Positions 1 to 11,546 of a stretch of DNA of 64,000 bases are shown one piece after another (position 1 is the stretch's first letter; every line of letters starts with the position of its first letter). The notes beneath the pieces are model-generated. The model was not told the origin of the DNA. It worked only from the letters and a program-made list of their open reading frames with translations, and did not search any database. Source of the stretch: Brienomyrus brachyistius (lineage: Eukaryota > Chordata > Actinopteri > Osteoglossiformes > Mormyridae); the NCBI RefSeq assembly GCF_023856365.1, contig NC_064539.1, forward strand, positions 12,723,519 through 12,787,518, written 5' to 3'. The translations under genes and the position numbers were made by a program.

Positions 1-149
1 CTTGAATTACTCATTTTATTATTATTATTGTTATTTTTTTTAGTTATTTAGTTATTTTTCTAGTTATCTGCTGACTCTAGGATTTGCGTGAATATCATCA
101 TATCATTCTCACATTGCTGTGTGCAGTTGTTTTGTATTATCAGTCTAAG

Positions 150-449
150 GTAGTGGTTCTCAATCCTGTTCCTGGTGCCCCAACCCCCCATAGAACATGA
201 TTTGTAAATAATAGAAGCAGACTTTAGACTACTAGTTCTCAATCCTGTTTCTGGCAACCCCCCATACCACCCCCCCACTATTTTTAATAGTGTAAAAATC
301 AATGATGCAAGTGTGAGTTTAAAAAAAGAAAGATTTTGGCTGGGGGGAGTGGGGGAGGGTGGAACGGCGGGTTGGCAGGAACAGGATTGAGAACTAGTGG
401 TCTAAAGTCACAGTATTATTGCTGTTATTTACAAATCATGTTCTGTGAA
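150..449. repeat. imperfect inverted repeat, hAT-like ends
   Basis: Left arm (about 191-285) and right arm (about 345-449) are inverted copies of one sequence with AACATGATTTGTAAATAA and CTAGTTCTCAATCCTG. They are separated by about 60 bp. A further partial copy of TAGTGGTTCTCAATCCTG begins at 151. The arms resemble the ends of hAT-type MITEs common in fish. Confidence 0.6.
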
Positions 450-1444
450 TTGGAACAGTATTGCAGAGATACAGAGAGTTCAGGAAGCAGAGGACTACTG
501 TATATTTGGCAGAAGTTCCTCTTATCCCAGAACACACACACACACACTTACACGGTCACGTTATTGAGGGTAATTTAGAGGGGTCAAGGTTACTTCAAAC
601 ACATGACTTTAGGCTATAGGAGGAACCTACAATATACAAACCGCACACACACAAAGCAGGGGATAGAAATGGAATATGCTAATTTATAGGGACACTGGGA
701 AAAAAGTCAATGGCAACAATGTCAGTCATCTGAATGATTCTGCTATCTTGTTATTGACAGCTGCTATATTATAGTTTTTCTCTGTTTCTTTGGACAATTT
801 CTCTAAACAGTTTGAATATGGACAAACAGCAAAATGAAATAATTCATTCAAAACCTTTCATACATGTATCAAAATGCAATCTTCTTGCCAATTATTCAGT
901 CAGTGCCACCAAAATGTGAAATCTCTGAATTACTGCCTAGAGACATACCAGTCAAAATGGTTACTCATGTTATCAACATGAAAACATGCTATGGAAGTAT
1001 TTTTTCTCAATCGCTTTCATGCAATTCTCTCATCAGGAACATCATTCTCACCAGTATTAATGCAGTCCTCAAAATAGTTAATGCATTTTTCATAACACAG
1101 TTACATTTTTCATAACCTGTGCAAAACACAGTAAAACAATCAAAACCTTTGTCACATTCCAAAGGATGCCAATCTGTCAATAACTCCAACACTGTGACCA
1201 ATGAATTAAGCCTTTAAACCTGTTTAAAGACTTAGACACTACTGACTTTGAAAAGGATACTGCATGAAACTATGCATTAGAAAACAAAGAAAACATATGC
1301 AAACTTAGAACACACAACTACATACCGTACTATATAGTACAGTAAAGTCACACTACATATAAGTATCTGCAAAATATGACATGTATTAAAGGACTTTCTG
1401 TCTTTCATCTCTATTAAGCCACATCATTGTGGTTATCTAACACC

Positions 1445-2730
1445 TGATGTCTTCTCTTCTGAGACACAGAGGGTAAAATCTTTTTTGCCTGCCGCACCCA
1501 GCCCCGACAAGCCTCAGGAGTGACGTCCTCACAGCCAGTATCCATTGCTTCCAGTAGGGACATCTCATTATGGGGCTGTTGCTCATACACCTTCCACCTC
1601 CAAGCAGAGACAAATCCCTCAGTCGGGCTGAGGAATGGTGATTACAGTAGCCGGAAAACCATTAGCATTTGTTAGTGGGTTTCAAACCAAACCCTCGCAC
1701 AGTTGGAGTGGTGAAAACTTACATAGTCCCAAATTAGCTTGTGAAGTAGCATGTTGCCTCTCACAATAACCCTTTAGTTTTTGGGAATGAGGTCATTGTG
1801 GAGCTCATCCAAAACTGAAGAAACCGGTCTGTGTTGCAGGGCCCAGTGGCTGCAGCATTGTGAATTACCTCATGTCCAAATCCTGCCTCATCCACATGCA
1901 AAAAATTGTGTGGCGTCTCATGTGCCTCCAGCTCAAGTATTCTCTGTATAATCCAAAGAGTGTTGGCATTAGAAACATTTTAAATAGTATAGCTTGGAAA
2001 AAAAGCAAACGTCTCTATATCCTTACCTGTACATATAGGTGTCTGAGCTCTTTTACTGAGCACTGTTCCTCTTAAATGGAACCTTGTATAGCTGTTTTGT
2101 GGACACCGCATGTCTTCAGAGCCCAGTTTAAGATGGAGACACTCACAGAAGTAATTTTTGAAAAATTCCATTGTCCGCCACAACCAGGCTGGATCTGTTT
2201 CGTTTCAGCCTAATGGCTTTGTTTTCTCTCACCATATCCGCAACTCCTATCTGCTGCTAGTGTGTCATAAGTGGCCCTCTGTCAGTACAATGAGGGAGTG
2301 GTACTATTCTGACAATACAAAGGTCATCAATATAGCAATTGTTATAGAGAGGCACATATTTGCAGTAAAATGCAGAAATGTTGCATATCAGACAGAAATA
2401 CAGTAATTGTGAGATCAGATATGTGTCCTCATTCCTGAACGCGCATATTATAGATACCACAGTAGACCGTGTCTCCTGAGGCTGCTGCACCCGTCAACCA
2501 GCTTCAGCCAAACTTAGGCCATGGTTGATAACATGGTCCACAGTTGTTGTCCTTATTTTATTAGACACAATATGGAACATACTCACTGCTCTCCCTCTAC
2601 CCCTGCCCCTAATTCTTACTTGACCTCTATGTGCTTCCCTTACCATACTGCACATTCGGACACCATGTCCTCTCACAAAGCCTGCTTCTTGTGCATGCAG
2701 GACACCTCCTTCTTGCTCTATTTTCAGCAC
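1445..2730 (-). mobile_element. decayed Tc1/mariner-superfamily (IS630-type) transposase
   Basis: Read on the minus strand, the region shows scattered blocks of a DDE transposase broken by stops and frameshifts. An N-terminal helix-turn-helix block VDHVINHGLSLAEAG lies near 2497-2541. A middle block LDELHNDLIPKN precedes YVSFHHSN. A C-terminal block with FVSAWRWKVYEQQPHNEMSL and ACRGWVRQAKKIL lies near 1450-1630. The catalytic region is too decayed to be active. Terminal repeats could not be defined, so the ends are approximate. Confidence 0.72.
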
Positions 2731-3903
2731 TATTCACTATTCGCCATGACTGCAGCATAGCACAGCAATGCCATGACATGCACCTGTGATAAAACATTGA
2801 GCTCATATGTTTCTATTTGTTTCAACTAACCATCTTCTGTTTCTATTAGCTTTCAATTGAAGGACCATTTACTACTAACACTGACAGTGTGCAATTGGCC
2901 TTGCTCTTTCATACATTTTTGAAAAAAGTTTCAAGTAATTTGTTTGAAAACACAAATACAATGCTGGACAGTATTAAGGTGACTGAGTGATCTGTAGTTC
3001 TGACCGACAAAATTGTTTTGATGAGTTGTCAGAATCAGATGAGAAATGCATCAACACAATGACAAAACATGTTTAGTAGTCAAGTATGTGTAGAGACAAT
3101 AGCAGTGTGTACAACGAATGAGAAATGCTAATTTGGGTGTGGAAATGCATTATGGAGAACTGCATTAAGAGTAAGGAAAATGACATTCCTGATATGAGAA
3201 TTGTATCAAAGGGATCGAGAAAGACTGTAAGAATTAATCCTCGTCAATTGCTGCTCAGTTTACTTCACTATCATTTTTCTATAGCCAGCTGAATTTGCTT
3301 GTGCACCAAACCACATGAACTTATGTTCTACAAACCATTACAAGGTTCTACCACATTGGTATCTTCTGCAAGACAGGAATACTGTAACATTTGTACGGTG
3401 GATTTTTTGTTATAGTCATGTACAACATATTTTAAGTAGTTATATTGGAAAGAAGAAGACCAATTATACATCATGGGTTGTCCTGTCACTTTTGCTGGTC
3501 TGAACACATATTTCATGTACATGATATTCTCCCTTGCAATATATCGAGGGAAAAAATGTGCAGGTTTATATATGTGGTTATAAAAAGTACCATTTTCATT
3601 TGAGAATTTGTCCAAAGCAACTGAGAAAAGCTGCAAGAAAACAATTTTGAGAGTCCTGCTCCACCATGCTGTTGTGATGTCATAGGTCTCAGAACAGGAA
3701 ATGGATGGAATCATCACTCGCAGCAGCCAGAGAGAGAGCCTGAGCAGGGACCACCACTCCTCCCATCCTCTAGGTATATGGTTCACTGCTTCAGTGAACA
3801 GATCTCACACTGGGCATCTGAGAATAACACTGCACTAATGTAGCAACATTTTTTTCTTTCTAAACACTTTTTCTAATGTTTTTTTTTACTACTGCTACGT
3901 ATA

Positions 3904-4160
3904 TGTGGCTCAGTGGGTTAAGCCTCTGTGCCTGTGAGTGGAAGGTTGCTGGTTCAAGCCCTGCTTTGGCAGAACAGTCACATGTCTGTGAGCCAGGTCC
4001 TTAACCCCAAGCTCCATGGGTGCTGCTCTAGGTGGCTGCCCTTCACTGTCAAGCTTGCTCTTACCTGCACATGTGTCTGTGTGTCCTGGAGAGCCAGATG
4101 GAGTAGGCCAAAGGGGAATTTCCCCTTCAGGATCAATAAAAGAGTCCTTGTTATTATTAA
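3904..4160 (+). mobile_element. tRNA-derived SINE
   Basis: A pol III A box TGGCTCAGTGG (3906-3916) and B box GGTTCAAGCCC (3951-3961) at tRNA spacing are followed by a body. The 3' end GGGGAATTTCCCCTTCAGG precedes ATCAATAAAAGAGTCC and a TTATTA tail. The 3' end is of the type shared by fish SINEs and their partner LINEs. It is a single copy here and unrelated to the major SINE family of the window. Confidence 0.75.
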
Positions 4161-4237
4161 ATATACATTGAGTCTGAGAAACTGTGATTTCTTTCATTTA
4201 ACCCTGGAAATAGTTTTGGTATGAGCTACTGTAAGAC

Positions 4238-4560
4238 ATACAAGCGCTTCACAATGAATCACTGAAAAAAAGTCCTATTTACTGATGAGACCATGTTTGT
4301 GATTTAGGGCTGTAACGACCACAACCCCATAAAACATTTATGAGAGCACTGGAGGACCGAGAAAGTGAAGCATTCAATAACAATTTTAGTGGAGTCATTG
4401 CTAGCTGTGGTGTCTCTGTCATTAAAGCAAAAGGGGACATATAAAATACAAAAAAAATCCAGAATTCATGTACATTTTTTCAGTGATTCAACTAATCAAA
4501 TTGTTATGCTGCTGAAATTATTTGTAATGAAAAAAAAATTTATTTAATTGGAAAACAATG
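4238..4560 (+). mobile_element. Tc1-like transposon remnant, 3' part
   Basis: CTATTTACTGATGAGACCATG resembles the block around a catalytic Asp of fish Tc1-like transposases. A later GTCATTAAAGCAAAAGG resembles the end of the same ORF. The middle is deleted and the frame is lost. Recognition is from memory of fish Tc1 elements. Confidence 0.5.
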
Positions 4561-4789
4561 CAATGTAGAAACATCCCAGTTTCACTAGTGGTGTTACAGT
4601 TCGGTATCTTAAATAAAATTATATTTTTTTCATTTGTTGAACAAATATTTTGTCAGTATAATGATTAAATGCCTATATATATATATATATTGCCATGTAT
4701 CACCTGAGAGCACATGCTACAGTGCTACAATGCAGCAGTGACACTGGCACTTAGCCGAGCTGTAACTGCGTCTGTCTCCTTCTGCTCAG

Positions 4790-4893
4790 GCATCCCCTCC
4801 AAAAGCCCTTCACCCTCTGTGAGAGCCAGGCAGGGTGAGGCCTCTGCCCCTCTAAGTTGGACTATGAAGAGATTCCTTGAGCCAGCCAGCAGG
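4790..4893 (+). CDS. pdzd2: pdzd2 exon a (first recognisable exon in window)
   Basis: Coding exon of a PDZD2-like scaffold gene. It follows a pyrimidine-rich acceptor (ccttctgctcag) and ends at a GTAACA donor. It starts in phase 1 and ends in phase 0, and it encodes a Ser/Pro/Arg-rich linker that finishes with WTMKRFLEPASR. The frame joins cleanly to the exon at 5456. Earlier exons, which should encode the N-terminal PDZ domains, must lie left of this window. I recognise the segment from memory of vertebrate PDZD2 and from its fit to the downstream exons; the boundaries are inferred. Confidence 0.72.
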
Positions 4894-4939
4894 GTAACAA
4901 GGAACATTAAACACCCATATATATACTGTTATATAACAT

Positions 4940-5040
4940 CCATCCATTAATTCGTATTCTTAGTCAGGGTCATAGGGGAGTTTGGTGCCGATCAACATCG
5001 GATGTGAGCCTCGAATACACCTCGAACAGGATGGAGAAAC
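4940..5040 (-). repeat. old SINE 3' fragment
   Basis: CATCCATCCATTAATTCG, a degraded body and GGATG remain. This is the 3' end of an old SINE of the GGATGGATGG-tailed type on the minus strand, inside the intron after pdzd2 exon a. Confidence 0.4.
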
Positions 5041-5455
5041 ATTCAGTGCAGACTGCTTTTGACTTATAACATGGTTCTGACAATGAGGTTGTAAGTCAAT
5101 TTTGTTGTAAGAAGAGATTATACTGCCACCATATCATTTTAACGCTTGCTTGCTATTTTCTCAGCAATGGTACAGCATCAAACGCAGAATTAAGCACAGT
5201 GGACACTTGTTTTCTAGGCATATGTATGCTGACACGCAAACATTGAACAATCGATCGATGTACCGGCACTCCTGATTAAACACTGCGTTTTTTCTGGCTT
5301 CATTACTTCCACAGGTCAAAACAGATTTTAGTATCGATTTTTAAAATAGTGGTTTAATAAAATAAAAATACATTTTAAATTAATTGCAATCATTTCTTAT
5401 TGTATCTGTTTACTGGGCTGCACTTTCTCTTATGCTGTTTTTCCCTGGACTGCAG

Positions 5456-5627
5456 CAGAGCTCCTTGAGTTCCGAGGCCGAGCTCTCGCAGTACTTCTCA
5501 CACAGCGTCCCCAGTCAGTCCTCACTGTCAGAGAGCGCAGTGACAGGCTCCAGTGATGACAACCCACTGCCCCATAGGAGCTGCAGCGCTTCATTAGACG
5601 AGGCAGGAGCTCCGGCTCGTGCTGCAG
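5456..5627 (+). CDS. pdzd2: pdzd2 exon b, Ser-rich linker
   Basis: Exon between a tgcag acceptor and a GTGCAT donor, phase 0 to phase 1. It encodes a low-complexity Ser/Glu linker (QSSLSSEAELSQYFSHSVPS and onward) that leads to the acidic segment of the next exon. The acceptor is a tandem CAGCAG, so the first Gln may be optional (NAGNAG splicing). No fold is expected here. The frame is open and agrees with both neighbouring exons. Confidence 0.7.
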
Positions 5628-6268
5628 GTGCATTTCCTGATCGCCGCTTCTCCTCTTCTGTTCGCGCTGGTATTTTATGATTTATTGCAGGTTTGTTTGT
5701 TGCATTAATGAAACCTCACAGTAGCATTTTGCCTTGCCCTCAGAATAGTGTATATAAGTGGAAAATACTGGATAAAATTGTCACACCAGTACTCATAAAA
5801 CCAATACAGTGAAACAGAAAATATCGTTGGAGTATTGATACAAGCTTATTGGTTCCAGATTGAATAGACTGGATTTTATCTTGAATATGTGGAAGAATTA
5901 GTCATGTTATTGATATGACAATAAAATTATAATAATTGTGAATCATTCCTAGACTAAGGCAAGTTTTTTCTGAAGAGTTTTCGTAAATCCCTTTATTCAA
6001 GACTTTTTAGACTTCGTTAAATATAGGTCCACATATATACTGACTGATTAAAGGAGATTACACTGGCTGATAGGAGGTTTGTCTTACACACCCTTGAGAT
6101 TATTCTAGGACTTTTTTTGTTGTGCTGATAACCTGAATGTACCCAAGAGGTACATATTTAACTGACGGCCACTGCAGTTACAGTAACAACTGTATTTGTA
6201 GGAAAGGCTTTTTGTTCAATTATTATTTGAAGAACGGAAATGAGTGCCTTTCTGTCATCTTTTGACAG

Positions 6269-7032
6269 CCTCCGCAGGTGTGAGCATGGATAGTGAGGCT
6301 GTCTGTCCAGATGAAGCCGTAAAAATCCCTGAGCCCATGGACCGGCATGCGGATCAAGCCAGACTCTGCAGCATCCCCGGTTCCATCCGCAGCCCTCTGC
6401 TCCGGCAGCGGCGCGTCATCTGTTACGATGACGAGGCCAGCGACGAGGACGAGGACCCCCGATGTGTCTCGGACAAAAAGAGGCTTTTTGGGATGCAGCC
6501 AAAAGCTGAAGCAGAGTGCCGGAAGCTTCCAGGGCATGGCACAGCTATCGGCGTGTTTTCACTGGAGGCGGACGAGGGCCGCGATGTCAAACCACTCCCC
6601 CCAGGGGCGGAGTCACCCTTCATGCCCATTCGCTGCTTAGAGTATGAGGGTGGTGGGGGAGGAACAAACCTTGGGATACAGAAGGAACCCGTCCGCGAAG
6701 TCCTGCTGGAGTCAAAGCGCTCCCCCAAGCTTGAGCACAAGGCTGTGATACGGGTGAAGAGCATGATGAGCATAGAGTGCAATAACCTATCGAACCAGCC
6801 CAAGGGGGAGGAGACACACCCATCCAGTGTCCAGACTGCGCCCTGCCCCCTGGTCTGCCCAATGCCCCTCTGCAAAAAGGCCGAGCTCCGTAAAATGGGG
6901 AGTGCATGCACTACAGAGACAGTGCTACTGCAGAGGAATGAGGAGGAGTCCTTTGGTCTTGATCTGGAGATCAAGTCCTCCCCCCTCAAAGTGCTGATTA
7001 CTGGGCTACAGCCAGGAGGGCCTGCAGAAAGA
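6269..7032 (+). CDS. pdzd2: pdzd2 exon c, acidic linker plus first half of a PDZ domain
   Basis: The exon enters in phase 1 and leaves in phase 0 at a GTATGT donor. It encodes an acidic linker (CYDDEASDEDEDP), a Ser/Pro-rich stretch, and the start of a PDZ domain. EESFGLDLEIK supplies the carboxylate-binding loop and strand B, and LKVLITGLQPGGPAER covers strands C-D. The second half of the domain is on the exon at 9076. PDZ domains bind C-terminal peptides; PDZD2 is a scaffold found at the ER, cell junctions and nucleus, and a C-terminal piece is secreted in mammals. An alternative acceptor at 6278 keeps the same phase. The open frame continues a little past the donor, into intron. Confidence 0.85.
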
Positions 7033-7088
7033 GTATGTCCTTCATTTCAAAACGCATCAACATCACATAACAGTCTGATGCTTTAAAG

Positions 7089-7235
7089 CAGTGTATCCCA
7101 ATTCGGTTCTCTAGCAGCCACAGACAGTCCCAGCTCCCAACAGGGAGCAAAAATGTGACTGTCTTGCAGGGAGCTGGGAGGGAGCAAACACGTGGACAAT
7201 CCATGGGTCCCAGAGGACTGTGTTGGGAAACACTG
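7089..7235. mobile_element. 147-bp hAT-like MITE
   Basis: Terminal inverted repeats begin CAGTGTATCCCAA on the left and, reversed, CAGTGTTTCCCAA on the right. They are flanked by 8-bp direct repeats CTTTAAAG (7081-7088) and TTTTAAAG (7236-7243), as hAT elements produce. It lies just past the donor of pdzd2 exon c, with no coding capacity. Confidence 0.75.
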
Positions 7236-7847
7236 TTTTAAAGATTTTTTTGTCTTATCACAATGCAATTACAAAACTGACTGAACAAATATATGTAACA
7301 AAAACATGACAAAAACTGGTTACACATGGGTATAATCTCATCTGCATCCATCACATCCATTTTATCTACCTCCATTACATGCATTTTAGGGGTTAAATCA
7401 TTCATCCTCATCTATATTGAATAGGGTATATAGTACTATACTGGTATTTCAGTAATGACTGAAAAAATGAGGTAGCGAGTGCAAGCAGCCGAAATGAGGT
7501 TTTTCCTCAGGGTTGCCAGACTCACATCCCGCAATGAGGGGTGGAGTTCAGAGATCCAGTGCACCTTGAAGTAGAGCCGCAGTTCTATTGAACAAGGAGT
7601 CACTGGGCATTTTATACCAGTGCCATATGGGCAACTCCCAAAGGAGCTGTCTTGGGTACATTGCACTGGGTATCCTGCAGGAATTACATCTCCCAGCTGG
7701 CTTGGGAATATCTGGGGATCCCCCAGAACCGGTCTATAGCCTTGGACAGAGAGGTCTGCTTTGGCTCTTATATTTTTGCTTGCAACCTTTTTTTAAAGCT
7801 TTGAGTAATAAAGTAGGGACTCATTGCGCATTACATTCATACCTGTG

Positions 7848-8150
7848 TATTGTTGGCTGAAGCTGGGACTCTGTCGTTGCACTGCTGCTTCACACTTCTG
7901 TGGTTGTCGGTTCGAGTCCAGCTTCCGCTCCGGTGTGGGTTCGAGTGTGGTTGCATGATCTCCACATGCTATACCAGGTTCTTCTGTGTTCTGCCATTTT
8001 TTCCTGCAGTCCAGAGTCTTGCAGTGAGGTGACTCTGTGCCACTTTATTTCCCATAGTGTATGTGCACTGTGATGGACTGGCAACCTGCTCATGGTGTTT
8101 TCTAGCCCTGCTGCCTGGGATAGGCTCCTTATCAGGATAAGCATTAGAAG
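7848..8150 (+). repeat. degenerate tRNA-derived SINE
   Basis: A degraded A-box region, a B-box-like GGTTCGAGTCCAGC and a later GTGATGGACTGGCAACCTG with GGGATAGGCTCC match the general layout of the main SINE family on the plus strand. It is far more diverged than the young copies. Confidence 0.5.
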
Positions 8151-8269
8151 ATTTAGGTTTATTGAATGTTTTCACACAGAAATATATAAAGATGGGCCAA
8201 ACTATCATGAGAACCCTCATGTGGCATGAATAACATTGGCTGTCTTGTAAAAGCACTCACAGCGAAAAT

Positions 8270-8745
8270 GACCTGAATGACTGATGAAGGCCTGATTGTT
8301 TTGGCCGGATGACTGGGTCAGAGCCTCTCCAAACGACAAGGCTTGTTGGGTGCTCACGGTAAACCATGGTGAGTATCAGCCAAGACAACCTTCTTCCAAT
8401 GCACCAAGGTCCGGTTCCGATGGTGTTGTGCTAATTGTAGGTGCTTGTGACAGTGGACAGGGGTCGGCATGGGCTGTCTGACTGGTCTGCGGCTAAGCAG
8501 CCCCATAGGCGGGAGGGCTCGATGCCATGTGTGTCGTGTCACATTAGTCCCATGATCATGACTAAAATCATCTGCCATTTATGCCCTTCTATTCATCCTG
8601 TCAGCAGCTTGTGGAGTCTCCCTCATGCCAGTCTCAGTAGACCTGTACTCACCACGGCTGACCAATCTGGCCCTTGTCAAAGTCACTTAGATCATTATTT
8701 GCTTCACATCTGGGTGGTCGTAATGTTTTGGCTCATGGGTGTATA
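8270..8745. mobile_element. scrambled Tc1-like transposon remnant
   Basis: Plus-strand sequence at 8285-8390 (GATGACTGGGTCAGAGCC and onward) matches the N-terminal transposase region of a fish Tc1-like element. The segment at about 8420-8510 matches its next part but in reverse complement. The right end GTAATGTTTTGGCTCATGGG resembles the terminal repeat. The copy has an internal inversion as well as deletions. Confidence 0.55.
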
Positions 8746-9075
8746 TTTCCATTTTCTTAGGCATCCTTACAATTATAAACTTTCTAGAACCTGCTTCGTG
8801 GCTGTAGCTCTCTGCAGCAAGTTCCTTTGCAGACTGCTGGTCCATGTCAGGCATCCGTCACACTCAAACACTGCGGACTCCCCTGCATATCGGCTATATC
8901 ACGCTTCTGTGTATAAATCTACAGGTGGTTAAGCAGCTATACAGAACCTGGAAGCTGCTCCAAAGTTACAGCACATTCTCTGCAAATTACTTGCAAATAT
9001 ATTTTAGATCTAAAGTTAAATAGTACTTTAATGCTGCATTTTGTTTTTGCATTCTTTTCTTTCTAATGGTCTCAG

Positions 9076-9220
9076 GAATCCATGGGCAAGCTATGTGTTG
9101 GAGATGAGATACTAGGGATAGGAGACAAATTGCTGTGCACCTCCACTTATCAAGAAATCTGCGATGTCTTGCACAACCCCCCAGTATCTCTCACTTTATA
9201 TGTTAAGAAGCCAGTTTCAG
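9076..9220 (+). CDS. pdzd2: pdzd2 exon d, second half of the PDZ domain
   Basis: The exon lies between ctcag and GTGGGT, phase 0 to phase 1, 145 nt. It encodes ESMGKLCVGDEILGIGDKLL followed by TYQEICDVLHNPPVSLTLYV. This is the GDEIL strand, helix B and last strand of a PDZ fold, and it completes the domain begun in the previous exon. It is too short and broken by frame to stand out as an ORF, so it was placed from splice signals and the PDZ pattern. No lesion is seen. Confidence 0.85.
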
Positions 9221-9383
9221 GTGGGTAGGCCTATAATAATTATGTTTTGGGCATTTTTTGTATTTATAATGAGATATTGTGAGATCCTGCAACCACTACA
9301 TCTGACACCAACAATCATATCACATTCAGAATCACTTATATCGCATATCTTGTAATATTTCTGTTGTTAAATCCCCCAGTAAC

Positions 9384-9510
9384 CTAACCTCGTGACTTTG
9401 TCATTGCACTGCATATTGAGTTGTAGGTACACGATTCACTGAAGGAGCAGGCAGTTTGCATTAATAAGTAGGTGTGCATAATAAACTGGTCACTGAGTGC
9501 ATATTGTCTA
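9384..9510 (+). mobile_element. Tc1-like 3' end remnant
   Basis: AGGTGTGCATAATAAACTGG followed by TCACTGAGTG matches the right terminal repeat of a widespread fish Tc1-like family. No transposase sequence remains. Confidence 0.4.
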
Positions 9511-10801
9511 CAGTATAACAACAACTGTGATCTAGCAGGATGGATCTGATTGTGTGGCATCACATAGAAAATTAGCTTGATTATGATATAGATAAGCAGC
9601 ATCACAGAGAATGCACAAATCCCTTAACAGGGAACCCTCCCTTAGCAATCTGAAAAGTTAACTTTACTAATACTCTACTAACACATTGTCATTTTGAGAA
9701 ACTCGATTATAGTGATCCAGAAATTTGAGGTTTAAATTTCAGTTATTGAGGTTGACTGATGAGAGACGACTTTATTTTGAGCTCTGTGTAACTTGTATCG
9801 CAATGATACCATCGTCTAACTCTCACTGAATTTCACTGATGGAAGTTGCCACCACTGCAGACCGGATAAGATCTATTATTTCATATGGTGAATCAAACAT
9901 ACAGGCAGCTGCTGAGTGCACGTACTGTAGATATGTACAATGTGTCGTTGTGTTAAGTTTACATGGGAAATTTTTGATCAAAATTCCTCATACAGCTTAG
10001 AAGTGAAGCAAATAAGACGATATTTTATCCATCCATTTGTACATAACCTTTCCTAATAATAATACTGTAACAATGTAATATTTTGTATTGTTTTATAAGT
10101 GAACTGTGCAGCTTTGCCATTTTCAAACTGGGTTTTTTTTGCAGTGGCTTTGATTTTTGACTTTTATTAGTGTGGTTATCCAAAGTGTGGTAATTAAAGA
10201 TTAGATATTTGCGGATAGATTTTAGCATTAAGTCGTTATAGACCATTCTGGTCAATCTGAATCTGTTTTGCTCCGCTCAGCTGAGTTTAGTATTTGACCA
10301 TTAACATGAAAGATGCCTGATTTAATGTACTGTATTTCGTAGTTCCAGATTTCTATGAGGTCATTGTAAGGACTAAATGTGATGCTTGATTTTTGTTAAA
10401 CTTCACTGAGATGGAAATGAGCAGACCTGCCTGTCTTTATTTTTGTTTCGTAAGCGAAGTTGGAGCATAGTAGTGTTTTCTTGCTGGCAATGCTCTCTTC
10501 CATCTCTGAGGGAGCAGTAAGTAGATGGCTTTGTGTCAATAGTGACCATGGCTTCATGTATACATTGTAGATGCTGTAGAGCCATAGTCAATATCCACCC
10601 TCATTTATGGCTTTCCTGTTCTGTATCTGTTTGGTAGTTTGGTATAATTTCTGTGTGTTAAGTGTAATTTTATTGGTATTTTAAATCCTTATGGGTCCAG
10701 AGTTTTCTTTTGATTTCATGTCTTTTAAAAGTTAAATGAAGTGTGCATAAAGTGTACATAACTGTGAAATGAGGGTTAGCTCGAGCCTCACTATCACATT
10801 T

Positions 10802-11546
10802 GGTAACACTTTACTTAAGGCCACATTTTTAGTAATTTATAAACTCATTAATTACAATTAATACATTCATAACACATTATAGCCATGTGTATCATGAATG
10901 CTTTATGAAGCTGTCACCTATAATGAATTTTAGATACCTCATCCCTCCATCAATTTTCCAAACTGCTTATCTTACTGGGTCGCGGGGGGTCCGGAGCCTA
11001 TCCCGGAAGCAATGGGCACGAGGCAGGGAACAACCCAGGATGGGGGGCCAGCCCATCGCAGGGCACACTCACACACCATTCACTCACACATACACACCTA
11101 TGGGCAATTTAGCAAGTCCAATTAGCCTCAGCATGTTTTTGGACTGTGGGGGGAAACCGGAGTACCCGGAGGAAACCCCACGATGACATGGGGAGAACAT
11201 ACAAACTCCACGCACATGTAACCCAGGCAGAGTCTCGAACCCGGTCCCAGAGGTGTGAGGCAACAGTGCTAACCACCATGCCGGCCCATTTTAGTCACCT
11301 TTAAAATACGTTTAAATGGTCAGTATAAGCATTAAGGATGCTTTGAATTGCATTATAAAGGTATTGACAGTGCATTATAGATGATAGCTTCATAACTCGG
11401 TCATAACGCATTATAAACATGGCCATAATGTATTTTGCCTTTTTATAAATATAGCCATGTTTATAATGCTTTATGAATTCATTAAAATGCATTATTAATG
11501 TGTTTATAAATTACTAAAAACATTGGTACTTAAGTAAAGTGTTACC
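10802..11546. mobile_element. fold-back MITE interrupted by a SINE
   Basis: Perfect 18-bp terminal inverted repeats: GGTAACACTTTACTTAAG at 10802-10819 and its complement at 11529-11546. Inside, TAGCCATG and TTTATGAA blocks recur in inverted order, so the element is largely palindromic. A SINE (10941-11287) sits in its middle with its own target duplication. Without the SINE the element is about 385 bp. Confidence 0.75.
10941..11287 (-). mobile_element. SINE family A, copy 1
   Basis: Full-length copy of the main tRNA-derived SINE, reverse oriented. Its head (right side) has A box TGGTTAGCACTG-type and B box GGTTCGAGACT-type sequence. The body has the typical GGAGTTTGTATGTTCTCCCC, and the 3' end finishes with the GGATGG-type tail. 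It is flanked by ATTTTAGATACCT and ATTTTAGTCACCT (11 of 13 matching). Confidence 0.8.

Noticed and set aside
3328..3786. 152-codon open frame on the minus strand
   Set aside because: No domain, signal or neighbour supports it. Composition is that of AT-rich non-coding sequence, and it lies in presumed pdzd2 intron.
6423..6989. 188-codon open frame on the minus strand
   Set aside because: It is the antisense shadow of the coding pdzd2 exon 6269-7032.
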